NCBI RefSeq assembly: GCF_001936475.1
Contig: NZ_MSPQ01000012.1
Location: 62,001-126,000, forward strand
DNA length: 64,000 nt
Direction: 5' to 3'
Source: Algoriphagus marinus
GTDB lineage: Bacteria > Bacteroidota > Bacteroidia > Cytophagales > Cyclobacteriaceae
Made by a program: the position numbers and the translations under genes. Positions 1 through 8,545 of this stretch are shown here, piece by piece. Below the pieces are notes generated by a model. That model saw only the letters and a program-made list of their open reading frames with translations, ran no database searches and had not been told where the DNA came from. Positions within the stretch are counted from its first letter, which is position 1. Each line of letters begins with the position of its first letter.

Positions 1-669
1 ATTTTGTGATCCTTCAGGTAGCTGATAAGCAAGCTTAATCAAGATTGCAATAGGAAAAGGCTGTGTTTCGATTTCCTGAAAACCTGAAAAGCTGGCTAGT
101 AATGACCCCCGATCATCAAGTGAGTTACTGACTAGCTCGGCAACCTTACCATGGCTTCCTTGAATTTTACTGAAATATCGAACCTTATTTCGTACTTGAG
201 TAAGTTCGAAAATCTTACCTACTCGTACAAGTCTGTCTTGATAGTCAATAGGGTATGGGGTATTTGCCCAAAGCAAGTTTTGAAATAAATCCAATGAAAG
301 TTTAAGACCAAAAATAGTTTCAAATTCATCATATGTCAAATTAATATCTTCTTTGCCAATACGATCTTTAATTTGAATTTTCTCTTGAGTAAGAAAACCC
401 CGGACAGCTTCCATTCCCATCCCAGGTGAAACTGTAAACCATAGAACACTATCTTTCTTGGCGCGGACATTTAAGGACCCTCTGGTGATTTTACCAGATT
501 CTTCCTCGATCACAACTTTTGCCTTGGCATTCAAGTAGTCATATTCTGCATATACTGGCGAAAAATCTCCTGTAATACCATCTCCCTGAAAAGGAATTAC
601 TTTTTTGGAACAAGACGAAATCAAACCGATAAGGGCAAAGAATACCAGTCCTGCAAAAAATTTATTCAT
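1..669 (-). CDS. DUF4292 family lipoprotein (3' end outside window)
   Basis: The first 223 codons are present and the C-terminus lies beyond the window edge. The protein starts MNKFFAGLVFFALIGLISSC, a lipoprotein signal with the lipobox cysteine at residue 20. The following region, with a WFTVSPGMGMEAVRG segment near residues 78-92, matches what I know of the DUF4292 family of Bacteroidota outer-membrane-associated proteins (LolB/LolA-like fold by family knowledge). Its ATG overlaps the stop of the upstream TPR gene by 8 nt, so the two are probably translationally coupled. No enzymatic role is known; an envelope role is inferred from signal and neighbours. Confidence 0.8.
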   Translation of the reverse strand, partial: MNKFFAGLVFFALIGLISSCSKKVIPFQGDGITGDFSPVYAEYDYLNAKAKVVIEEESGKITRGSLNVRAKKDSVLWFTVSPGMGMEAVRGFLTQEKIQIKDRIGKEDINLTYDEFETIFGLKLSLDLFQNLLWANTPYPIDYQDRLVRVGKIFELTQVRNKVRYFSKIQGSHGKVAELVSNSLDDRGSLLASFSGFQEIETQPFPIAILIKLAYQLPEGSQN

Positions 670-2410
670 GATATTTTCCTTCTTTTATTTTAAGAGAAAG
701 TGTTTCGGATGCTTCAGGACTTCCTTCAGCCTTTTTCCAATAGGTAATCGCTTCTGTTTTTTGACCTAAATGATATAGAATATCACCATAATGCTCAAAC
801 ATTACTCCGCTTGGTTCTAATTCGTTCTGAAGTGCCAAATCCATATATTTTTTTGCTTCTTCATATTCTCCAAGCTGAAAAAGAACCCATGAATATGTAT
901 CAAGGAAAGTGCCATTATTTGGAAACCTGGTAACAACTTTTGCAGACATTGCTTTTGCTTTCTCAAGATTCACTTTTTCAAGTGAAAGAAAGTATGCATA
1001 ATTATTCAAGACCTGCTCGTCATTCGGGTTTAGCTTTAGTGCTTCATCGAAATTTTTGAAAGCTTTTTCTTTTTCGCCAAGATTATAAAGGGAACTGCCC
1101 AAAGAGCCATAGGCCACTTGATCCAACTGCTGATTTCTTCCGGCATTAAGTTCAAGTGCTTTTTCAAGGGAAGCTACAGCAGCTGTGTCTTTTTTCTGAG
1201 CTGATTTGACCACTCCATCATAAAACCAAAATTCAGGGCTTTGTGGAAATTCATCCACACCCATGATTGTGAATTTTTCTACTTCTTGGAAGTCAGCATT
1301 TTCGCCAAATGATCCCAATATCACCTGCTCTAGCATTTTTGCGTCTTTGGGATTTAGAAGAAGAGATTTTTTGAAATATGAAATACCTTCTTGCTGTTGG
1401 TCTTCTTGGATTCTGCGTTCACCTAAAGCTCCATAAATCGAAGCGTCTTCCGGAGAAAATTCAATCATTAAGGTTTCCAGACTATCTAAAACAGATTCTC
1501 GCTCAATAGTTTTCAATTCTGTCAATTGAGCTAAATAAGCTCTGGACTTAACTTCTGGATTGAGATCCGGACTGGAAAATGCCTGATATAGATAGTTTAA
1601 TGACTCTTCTTTTCTCCCCTTTTCCTTCAAAAGCGAATGTGCTGCCATCTGTAATTCAGGCTGATTAGGATACTTTTCGATCTCTTTCATTACCAAATCC
1701 AGCCCTTGATCTACTCGATTGTTGTTGTAGAGTATTTCAACTAGATTCAACACGTAGGTGGGATTTCCAGGTTTGGCTTGAATTAGCTTTTCTCCTTCTT
1801 CTATTGCTTGATCAAGCTTGTTGTTTTTCAGATAGATTCGTTGTTTTTGTACTGTAATAGGTTCTAAAACACCATAATATTCTTCCGCACGATCAAGCAC
1901 AATAAGTGCCTTTTCAAGTTCCCCTGCATTGAGGTAGATCGAGGCCAAATCCAAATTGTATTGTTGATTTGACTCACCATCTGCAGTCAGACGATCCAAA
2001 ATTTCTGCGGCTTTTAAGGGTTGCTTAAGGTTGGTGTAGATTTCTGCAAGCATAAGCGAGTAATACTTATTCTCACTATCCAGCTCTGCGGCTTTGTCAG
2101 CATACGGGAGTGCTTTTGCAGGCTCATTTGCCTTTACCAAAACCTCAGCAATTTTATAATGAATTGCCGGTTCTTCAGGACCTAACTCCAATGCTTTTTG
2201 AAAGTAGAAATAGCTTTTTTCCAGTTCATTAAGTACTAGAAACTTTTCTCCTTCAATAAAATAACGAGTGGACTTGGTTTTGTTTTCTTGTGCTTTCCGA
2301 TCTTTTTTAGATAGTGTTTCCTGCGGAAAAGCTGAATTACTACCGATTAGAACCAGAAAAACTAAAACGAGTATATTTTTGAAATTCACGGGGATAATTG
2401 AATGCTGCAT
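662..2410 (-). CDS. Exported tetratricopeptide repeat protein
   Basis: This 582-residue protein has an N-terminal hydrophobic segment (NILVLVFLVLIGSNSAFPQ) that reads as a signal peptide, followed almost entirely by TPR helices, for example YFYFQKALELGPEEPAIHYK, FKNFDEALKLNPNDEQVLNN and AITYWKKAEGSPEA. The ATG at 2410 is preferred over one ten codons upstream because it puts the signal peptide closer to the start. It lies upstream of and overlaps a DUF4292 lipoprotein gene, with a flippase gene further upstream. This order is familiar from Bacteroidota genomes and points to envelope assembly. It is a scaffold-type protein; no catalytic motif is visible. Confidence 0.87.
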   Translation of the reverse strand: MQHSIIPVNFKNILVLVFLVLIGSNSAFPQETLSKKDRKAQENKTKSTRYFIEGEKFLVLNELEKSYFYFQKALELGPEEPAIHYKIAEVLVKANEPAKALPYADKAAELDSENKYYSLMLAEIYTNLKQPLKAAEILDRLTADGESNQQYNLDLASIYLNAGELEKALIVLDRAEEYYGVLEPITVQKQRIYLKNNKLDQAIEEGEKLIQAKPGNPTYVLNLVEILYNNNRVDQGLDLVMKEIEKYPNQPELQMAAHSLLKEKGRKEESLNYLYQAFSSPDLNPEVKSRAYLAQLTELKTIERESVLDSLETLMIEFSPEDASIYGALGERRIQEDQQQEGISYFKKSLLLNPKDAKMLEQVILGSFGENADFQEVEKFTIMGVDEFPQSPEFWFYDGVVKSAQKKDTAAVASLEKALELNAGRNQQLDQVAYGSLGSSLYNLGEKEKAFKNFDEALKLNPNDEQVLNNYAYFLSLEKVNLEKAKAMSAKVVTRFPNNGTFLDTYSWVLFQLGEYEEAKKYMDLALQNELEPSGVMFEHYGDILYHLGQKTEAITYWKKAEGSPEASETLSLKIKEGKYHE

Positions 2411-2549
2411 CAATTCACAAACATAATGCCTTTTGGGCAATTAGACAGGTTGTCTTGAATAAGGGGATTTTGTATTGATTGGTTCAAAATCATTTTCTAA
2501 CATCTTAACGATCAAATTTCTTTTTTGATCTTTTAGAAAGGTTGAAAGA

Positions 2550-4055
2550 TTATTTTTTGTTAGATCCTTTAAAATAGATGTTGAGCTGATTTCTCTCCAA
2601 AATAAATATCAAGAGGAGAAATGCCAGGACTAAACTGTTTTTGACAAAAAAGGAAAGAATCGGTTCTCCCAGATTAAGGTAGAAACCAAAATAACTTAAT
2701 CCGAAGGCAACAATTAAATAGCTAAGGTCTTTTCCGGTCTGATAAGGGATCGGGTAATATTGCTGACCAAACTTAAAGCAGATAATGCACATGATTAAAT
2801 AGCTTCCTAAAGTACTCAGTGCCGCACCCATAAAACCCCAGACAGGAACTAAGAAAACAATGATGGCGATGCTTATAATGGCTCCAGCTAAAGTAATCCA
2901 AAATGAATAATTGGTTTTATCCGTGATTTTAAACCAAATCGAAAGATTGAAGTAAACTCCCAGCAGAAGATATCCCATAAGCAAAGTCGGGACGATAAAT
3001 AAGCCGGATTCGTAACCAGGCCTTCTTAGAAATAATGGACCTAGCCAATCTAAATTTACCGAAATGGCTATCATCAAAATCGTGCAGAACAGAATAAATG
3101 CATGCATGACTTTTGCATAAAGCAATGGCGAATCTTTACTTCCGGATTGTTTGAAAAAGAATGGCTCTGCGGCGTATTTAAAAGCTTGGATCACCAAATT
3201 CATAAGAATTGCCAATTTGAAGTTTGCTCCAAAAACCCCAGCGGCTTCACGGCTACTTAAACCTGGATAAAAATTTGCGGGAATTAAATATTCAAATAGA
3301 AGTCTAGAGATAAGTTCGTTGGTAACTCCTGCGAGACCCATAAATAGCAAAGGAATCGAATAGCCCCACATGGGACGAAGGATGGCTTTGTCTAATTTGA
3401 ATTGAAAAAAACCGGCCTTTAGCCATACGAAAGGGATAATCAATCCATTCGCAATGAGGTTTGATAAGAGTATGTATTCGACTCCCCAATCTCTCCGGTA
3501 TCCTAAAAATCCTTCGGGGATGGTACCTAAATCCATCAAGTAAGGAATACCTATAATCAGGGTCAGATTCAAAGCTACATTAAGAAGGATATTGAGGATT
3601 TTTGCTCCAGCAAATGCAATAGCTTTATTGTCGAGTCTAAGTTTGGCAAAGGGAATAGCTAAAATTGCATCGAAAGCCAGCAAAATAGCGGTCCATCTGA
3701 AAAGGTAGGCTTGACCAGGATAATTCATCGCCTCGGCAATCACTGGTGCTAATAAGTAAAGTCCAGATCCTAAAATAAGTGAACTTGTTATAAGCAGTGA
3801 TTGTGTGGTGTGATAGACTTTTTCAGGATTTAGGTTTTTACCAGTGGCATACCTGAAAAAAGCAGTCTCCATACCATAGGTGAAGACTATATTTAAAAAT
3901 CCGATCAAAGCATAAATACCTGTAAATGCTCCGAGCTCTTCTTTGCTCAGATAGGCAGTATAGACGATGATCAGTAAAAAATTAATGGACCTGCCAAGAA
4001 TACTACTCAATCCATAAATGGCTGTTTGGCCGGCAAGTTTTTTGAGATTGCTCAT
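2550..4055 (-). CDS. Polysaccharide flippase (Wzx/MOP superfamily)
   Basis: The 501-residue protein is strongly hydrophobic throughout, with about 12-14 predicted membrane segments. It opens LKKLAGQTAIYGLSSILGRS, the typical start of oligosaccharide flippases of the MOP exporter superfamily, and keeps the family's TAFFRYA motif near residue 65. The expected role is flipping an undecaprenyl-linked glycan across the inner membrane. It stands 139 bp upstream of the TPR gene on the same strand and 15 bp downstream of the enoyl-CoA hydratase. The substrate cannot be told from sequence. Confidence 0.88.
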   Translation of the reverse strand: MSNLKKLAGQTAIYGLSSILGRSINFLLIIVYTAYLSKEELGAFTGIYALIGFLNIVFTYGMETAFFRYATGKNLNPEKVYHTTQSLLITSSLILGSGLYLLAPVIAEAMNYPGQAYLFRWTAILLAFDAILAIPFAKLRLDNKAIAFAGAKILNILLNVALNLTLIIGIPYLMDLGTIPEGFLGYRRDWGVEYILLSNLIANGLIIPFVWLKAGFFQFKLDKAILRPMWGYSIPLLFMGLAGVTNELISRLLFEYLIPANFYPGLSSREAAGVFGANFKLAILMNLVIQAFKYAAEPFFFKQSGSKDSPLLYAKVMHAFILFCTILMIAISVNLDWLGPLFLRRPGYESGLFIVPTLLMGYLLLGVYFNLSIWFKITDKTNYSFWITLAGAIISIAIIVFLVPVWGFMGAALSTLGSYLIMCIICFKFGQQYYPIPYQTGKDLSYLIVAFGLSYFGFYLNLGEPILSFFVKNSLVLAFLLLIFILERNQLNIYFKGSNKK

Positions 4056-4070
4056 TCGAACTAAGAGCGC

Positions 4071-4856
4071 TTATTCTCCTTTGAAGAAAGGCTTTCTTTT
4101 TTCCAGAAAAGCAGAAGTTCCTTCTTTGTAATCACCGGATTTGACACATCTGGCAAAGCTATTGGCTTCCGTTTGGTATCCATTTTCTTCAGCAAGATAA
4201 ACTGCGTTAACACAGTCTACGATCATACCAATTGCAAGTGGTGCTTTACTCATGATTTTCCCAATCAATTCTTCAGCTTTTTCCATTGCTTCAGCTTTGG
4301 TAGGCAAGATGTGATTTACCAATCCAAGCGCTTTGGCTTCATTAGCGTCGATCAGATCTCCGGTCATCATCAATTCATTTGCTTTTCCTCTGCCTATCAA
4401 AATTGTTAAGCGCTGTGTGCCTCCATAGCCTGGGATAATTCCAAGATTAACCTCAGGTTGACCGAAGCGAGCATTCGCTGTCGCGATTCTCATATGACAG
4501 GCCATTGCAAGTTCACAACCTCCTCCAAGAGTAAAACCGTTAGTCACTGCGATTACCGGTTTCTGGCAATTTTCAATCATGGCAAAAATCTCTTGGCCAT
4601 TTTCAGCAAATTTTCTTGCATTTACTTCATTGAGATTTGCAATCTCACTAATGTCAGCCCCAGCTACAAAAGCACGCTCTCCAGCTCCGGTGATGATGGC
4701 AGCTTTTATGCTTTTGTTATCCACTACTTCTTCAAAAATCGATCTTAATTCCTCTAGGGTATCAAAGTTCAAAGCATTCATTTTGTCCTCTCTGTTGATA
4801 GTCAAATAGAGAACACCATTTTTTTCTTCGGTAAGAATATTTGTGGAATCAGCCAT
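4071..4856 (-). CDS. Enoyl-CoA hydratase/isomerase family protein
   Basis: This 261-residue protein has the length of a classical crotonase. The oxyanion-hole segments AGADISEI and TNGFTLGGGCELAMACHMRI are present, and the two glutamates used by hydratases appear at NGFTLGGGCELA and GQPEVNLGIIPG, so hydration of 2-enoyl-CoA (short-chain, in fatty-acid or amino-acid breakdown) is likely. The ATG at 4856 (MADSTNILTEE) is chosen because the eleven upstream codons have no conserved character. It is followed by the flippase gene on the same strand, which is probably only a chance neighbour. Confidence 0.9.
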   Translation of the reverse strand: MADSTNILTEEKNGVLYLTINREDKMNALNFDTLEELRSIFEEVVDNKSIKAAIITGAGERAFVAGADISEIANLNEVNARKFAENGQEIFAMIENCQKPVIAVTNGFTLGGGCELAMACHMRIATANARFGQPEVNLGIIPGYGGTQRLTILIGRGKANELMMTGDLIDANEAKALGLVNHILPTKAEAMEKAEELIGKIMSKAPLAIGMIVDCVNAVYLAEENGYQTEANSFARCVKSGDYKEGTSAFLEKRKPFFKGE

Positions 4857-5027
4857 AATTGCAAAGGTGGTTATTAAACAAATATACAAGCAGGTGAATC
4901 AATCCCAAATCAAAGCGAATAGAAAAACTGGACTGAATCTCGGAGTCTCTTTTTTTAAAAGGGTTTTTTATAGCTTCCATAAGTGGAATTTTGGGATTTT
5001 TCAACTCCCTCTTTCCTCATTTTTATA

Positions 5028-5035
5028 TACTTTTG
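5028..5035 (+). promoter_or_regulatory. Possible Bacteroidota -7 box upstream of icd
   Basis: TACTTTTG matches the Bacteroidota consensus TAnnTTTG and lies 35 bp before the isocitrate dehydrogenase ATG. No clear -33 TTG stands at the usual spacing, so the call rests on one box only. Confidence 0.35.
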
Positions 5036-5069
5036 CAGTATTAATTTTCAACTAAATAATTTATTAAAT

Positions 5070-6524
5070 ATGTCTTCCAAAAGAAAAATTACTGTGGCTT
5101 ACGGTGACGGCATTGGGCCGGAAATCATGAAAGCCACCTTGAATATCCTTGAAGCAGCGGGAGCTCAACTTGAATACGATGTCATCGAAATAGGTGAGCA
5201 GGTTTATCTTAAAGGAATTAGCTCAGGGATGGAGCCAAAGTCATTTGACTCGCTTCGGGAGACCAAAGTATTTTTAAAATCACCTATTACTACCCCACAA
5301 GGAGGAGGATTTAAGTCCTTGAATGTGACCACGAGAAAGTCTTTTGGACTTTTTGCAAATGTTCGCCCTTGTCGTGCGTTTTCACCTTTTGTTAAAACTC
5401 ATTTCCCAAAGACTGATTTAGTCATCATCCGGGAAAATGAAGAAGATCTTTATGCTGGGATAGAGCATAGACAGACTCAGGAAGTCTACCAAACTTTAAA
5501 ATTGATTTCTGAGCCAGGGTCGGAGAAAATCATCCGATATGCTTTCGAGTATGCTAAGAAAAATGGCAGAAAGAAGGTGACCTGTATGACCAAAGACAAC
5601 ATCATGAAGTTGGCTGATGGTCTTTTTCATAAAAAATTCGACGAAATCGCTAAGGAATATCCTGAAATCCAAAATGATCATAAAATCATTGATATCGGAA
5701 CGGCACTGATCGCGGATCGCCCTGAAATCTTTGATGTGATCGTCACACTTAATCTATATGGAGACATCATTTCTGATGTAGCTGCTCAGGTCACTGGTTC
5801 GGTTGGTCTTGGTGGATCAGCAAACGTTGGCGAAGAAGTAGCCATGTTTGAAGCAATTCACGGTTCAGCACCCGATATTTCAGGAATGGGCATCGCCAAT
5901 CCTTCAGGATTGTTGAATGGCGCCATCATGATGTTGGTTCATATCGGCATGCCAGAGATGGCAGAGAAAATCTCTAACGCTTGGATGAGAACTTTGGAAG
6001 ATGGAATCCATACTGGTGATATCTATCAAGAAGGATTGTCCTCCAAAAAGGTAGGAACTCAGGAATTTGCTCAGGCTGTAATCGATCGATTGGGTCAAAA
6101 GCCTGTCAAGATGACCCCGGTAGAATACGACAAAGAAGATACCGAGCCGATGGTGATCAAGCTAAAGCCTTACAAAAAACAGAAGAAAGAATTAATCGGT
6201 GTTGATGTATTTATCGACTGGGATGAGGATAATCGTGATTTCAATGTAATTGGAGAGCGACTTAGAAAGGCGAATGCAAATGGATTGCAGCTGCAGTTGA
6301 TTACAAATAGAGGTGTGAAAGTATTCCCTGAGGGAATGCGTGAGACTTTCTGTACCGATCATTGGAGATGTAGATTCAAAACTGCTGATCAGGAAGTAAT
6401 CACTCATGATACTGTTTTGGAATTATTGAAGCAGATCCAAGACCTTGGTTTTGATTTTATCAAAACCGAGCATCTATATACTTTTGACGGTGTAAGAGGA
6501 TATTCTCTTGCTCAAGGAGAATAA
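5070..6524 (+). CDS. icd: Isocitrate dehydrogenase (Thermus-type, long C-terminus)
   Basis: This 484-residue TCA-cycle enzyme oxidises isocitrate to 2-oxoglutarate. The family start ITVAYGDGIGPEIM and the substrate motif LNVTTRKSFGLFANVRP are present. The last 110 residues, beginning GVDVFIDWDEDNRDFN, match the extra C-terminal domain known from the Thermus thermophilus enzyme. The ATG at 5070 is chosen because the upstream in-frame codons overlap the putative promoter. The cofactor loop reads HGSAPDISGMGIANP, with Asp269, Ile270 and Ala276 where the NADP enzymes have Lys, Tyr and Val; these are NAD-type residues (see findings). It is monocistronic and followed by a strong terminator. Confidence 0.93.
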   Translation: MSSKRKITVAYGDGIGPEIMKATLNILEAAGAQLEYDVIEIGEQVYLKGISSGMEPKSFDSLRETKVFLKSPITTPQGGGFKSLNVTTRKSFGLFANVRPCRAFSPFVKTHFPKTDLVIIRENEEDLYAGIEHRQTQEVYQTLKLISEPGSEKIIRYAFEYAKKNGRKKVTCMTKDNIMKLADGLFHKKFDEIAKEYPEIQNDHKIIDIGTALIADRPEIFDVIVTLNLYGDIISDVAAQVTGSVGLGGSANVGEEVAMFEAIHGSAPDISGMGIANPSGLLNGAIMMLVHIGMPEMAEKISNAWMRTLEDGIHTGDIYQEGLSSKKVGTQEFAQAVIDRLGQKPVKMTPVEYDKEDTEPMVIKLKPYKKQKKELIGVDVFIDWDEDNRDFNVIGERLRKANANGLQLQLITNRGVKVFPEGMRETFCTDHWRCRFKTADQEVITHDTVLELLKQIQDLGFDFIKTEHLYTFDGVRGYSLAQGE

Positions 6525-6565
6525 AATCAAGTAACATTTAAGAAGTAAGATTTTAGATTTAATAG

Positions 6566-6609
6566 GGCCGAAGGACTGAAAAAAATTCAGATACTTCGGC
6601 TCTTTTTTC
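6566..6609 (+). terminator. Rho-independent terminator after icd
   Basis: GCCGAAG (6567-6573) pairs with CTTCGGC (6594-6600), continued by CTGAA/TTCAG around an A-rich loop, and is followed by TCTTTTTTCT. Confidence 0.85.
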
Positions 6610-6702
6610 TTGGCTTCTTCCTCAATTCACAAGAAATTAGGTCTCGAATCCTACTTCTATTTTTTCAAACTCTAGGATCTCCGATTATCTTGTGATCATA
6701 TT

Positions 6703-7992
6703 ATGTCAAAGCGCGTTCTCATCATCACTTATTATTGGCCACCAAGTGGAGGCTCCGGCGTGCAGCGTTGGTTAAAATTTGCCAAATACCTGCCTGAATT
6801 CGGTTGGGAACCAGTCATCTTTACCCCAGAGAATCCAGATTTTGACTTGAAGGATGAGTCTCTTTTAAAACAGATCCCCAAGAGTCTTGAAGTCTTAAAA
6901 TTTCCAATTTGGGAACCTTATCAACTTTTGAATAAAATCAGAAGAAAAAAGAAGACTCATCCTGGAAGACTCATGGAGCAAAAGGAAAAAGGTTTGATCG
7001 AACGAGCTGCTATTTGGGCTAGAGCAAATCTTTTAGTGCCTGATCCGAGGATTTTTTGGGTAAAGCCTTCAGTAAAATTTCTATCAGATTTGATCGAAAA
7101 AGATCAATTCGATTTAGTGATCACCACAGGTCCCCCTCATTCCATGCATTTGATTGGCTTGGAACTGAAGCGAAAGCATGGGATAATATGGGTTGCTGAT
7201 TTCCGTGATCCTTGGTCCGGGTGGGAGTTTCTAGATACGCTTCCGATGACTAACCGAATTCGACAAAAACATATAGCACTTGAGAAAAGCGTTTTGAACG
7301 AAGCGGATGAAATCATTACTATCTCTCCGACATTTCAAACCGATCTCTCCAGCTTAGGAAACCGAGAGGTTAAATTACTTACAAACGGTTTTGACACGGA
7401 GGATTTACCTGTTGATTTTAAGCGAAAAGTAAAGCAAAAAGGAGAATTGCATTTGGTATATACTGGGATTATCGATGCAATCCGAAATCCAATTCCACTT
7501 TTGAATGCCATGAAAGAAGAGTTTGAACAGACCTCTGATAGAGTGGAATTCACATTCGTAGGCCGAGTTAGTGATCAAGTAAAAGAATATGTGGCAGGTG
7601 ATGCATGGCTTTCAAAAACCGTGAAATTCCCTGGTTATGTAAGCCATACTGAAGTTTTCGACTTTTACCAAAAAGCTGATGCTTTAATCCTGATCTTAAC
7701 CGACACTAAAAATGCCAAGGGAAATATTCCGGGAAAAGTATTCGAATACTTGGCGACAGGTCTTCCAATTTTAGCGCTCGGAGATCCAAAAGGAGATTCT
7801 GCTGTGATATTAAAGGAGGGAGGCGCAGGACAGGTTTTGCCTCACACTGCACATGCATCCATCCAAATCGCACTCCGTAAATTGGCCGATAGTGTTGAGT
7901 TAGATTTTTCTGTCTCGGCAATTGATCGTTTTTCCAGAAAAAATCTTACTCAACAGCTGACCCAAATTTTGAATGGAAATTCTGTTTCTTGA
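6703..7992 (+). CDS. Glycosyltransferase (GT4-like)
   Basis: This 429-residue protein has the two-Rossmann layout of GT-B enzymes. The N-terminal acceptor domain opens with YYWPPSGGSGVQRWLKFAKY, typical of GT4-like N-domains, and the C-terminal half has LVYTGIIDAIRNPIPLL and the nucleotide-sugar-binding region GNIPGKVFEYLATGLPILAL with the conserved glutamate. It probably transfers a sugar to a cell-surface glycan at the cytoplasmic face of the membrane. It stands alone, 179 bp after icd. Donor and acceptor are unknown. Confidence 0.88.
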   Translation: MSKRVLIITYYWPPSGGSGVQRWLKFAKYLPEFGWEPVIFTPENPDFDLKDESLLKQIPKSLEVLKFPIWEPYQLLNKIRRKKKTHPGRLMEQKEKGLIERAAIWARANLLVPDPRIFWVKPSVKFLSDLIEKDQFDLVITTGPPHSMHLIGLELKRKHGIIWVADFRDPWSGWEFLDTLPMTNRIRQKHIALEKSVLNEADEIITISPTFQTDLSSLGNREVKLLTNGFDTEDLPVDFKRKVKQKGELHLVYTGIIDAIRNPIPLLNAMKEEFEQTSDRVEFTFVGRVSDQVKEYVAGDAWLSKTVKFPGYVSHTEVFDFYQKADALILILTDTKNAKGNIPGKVFEYLATGLPILALGDPKGDSAVILKEGGAGQVLPHTAHASIQIALRKLADSVELDFSVSAIDRFSRKNLTQQLTQILNGNSVS

Positions 7993-8130
7993 CCTAAAGT
8001 GATTTGATGCCAGTCTAAAAAAGTCTTCAAGACAAAGTTGATTAGCTAAAGGAAAAGGGTGTTTCCTAAGTTGGAAATCAAGTGTCCCGATTTGAGGATG
8101 ATTCCCTGAGTCATTTCTTTTTTAAGGGGA

Positions 8131-8156
8131 ATAAAAAAAGCTGCCTGAGGCAGCTT
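8131..8156 (-). terminator. Terminator of the small lipoprotein gene
   Basis: AAGCTGCC (8138-8145) and GGCAGCTT (8149-8156) form a perfect 8-bp stem with a TGA loop. On the minus strand it is followed by a run of seven T, directly downstream of the gene at 8178-8357. Confidence 0.88.
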
Positions 8157-8177
8157 CTCCAAACTATTTCCCGGAGA

Positions 8178-8357
8178 TTACCATCTAACTGGGCCACCAC
8201 CATAGACTCCAACATTCATTGTCGGTCTTAATGTAGGTCCATAGGGTCCTCCAGTGAAGCTCATGCCAACTCCTCCAGATACATACATATTTGAGCAAGC
8301 TTGAAAGGTCCAGCTTGCCAAAATGATTAAAGCGAATATTCCGATTTTCTTTTTCAT
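8178..8357 (-). CDS. Tiny Gly-rich lipoprotein, 59 aa, unknown function
   Basis: The protein begins MKKKIGIFALIILASWTFQA and then a cysteine, a short lipoprotein signal with lipobox FQAC (Cys21). The mature part of 39 residues is rich in Gly, Pro, Tyr and Met (SGGVGMSFTGGPYGPTLRP, VYGGGPVRW). I do not recognise the family. Reality as a gene is supported by the clear lipobox, a strong terminator 22 bp after its stop, and an upstream leader repeat that ends exactly at its ATG, as at ackA and tolC. It is probably a small envelope protein. Confidence 0.7.
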   Translation of the reverse strand: MKKKIGIFALIILASWTFQACSNMYVSGGVGMSFTGGPYGPTLRPTMNVGVYGGGPVRW

Positions 8358-8535
8358 CTGTTTGTAAATTGTTTTTCAGTGGTCATATGGAATGCCTTGG
8401 ATAGTCATTTCCCAGATTGGGAACTTTTCTTATTGGCATTTCATCTGTTTATAATTAGTCTTTTTTGGTTCAATGGAATCTTGCAAAGCTGGTAATCATA
8501 CCAGTAAGTGCCACTTGCGATATGCTCGATTTCAT
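8358..8535 (-). repeat. Leader repeat copy A: two tandem units ending at an ATG
   Basis: Read on the minus strand, unit 1 (8535-8445) begins ATGAAATCGAGC and unit 2 (8444-8358) begins ATGAAATGCC and ends at the ATG of the tiny lipoprotein. The units align along their length with the copy in front of ackA (17797-17976), with many substitutions. GAAATGCC and GGCATTCC inside unit 2 are inverted repeats, and TTCCCA-ATC-TGGGAA makes a second hairpin. The element fills nearly all the space between two co-oriented genes. Confidence 0.75.
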
Positions 8536-8545
8536 GATTCTACTT

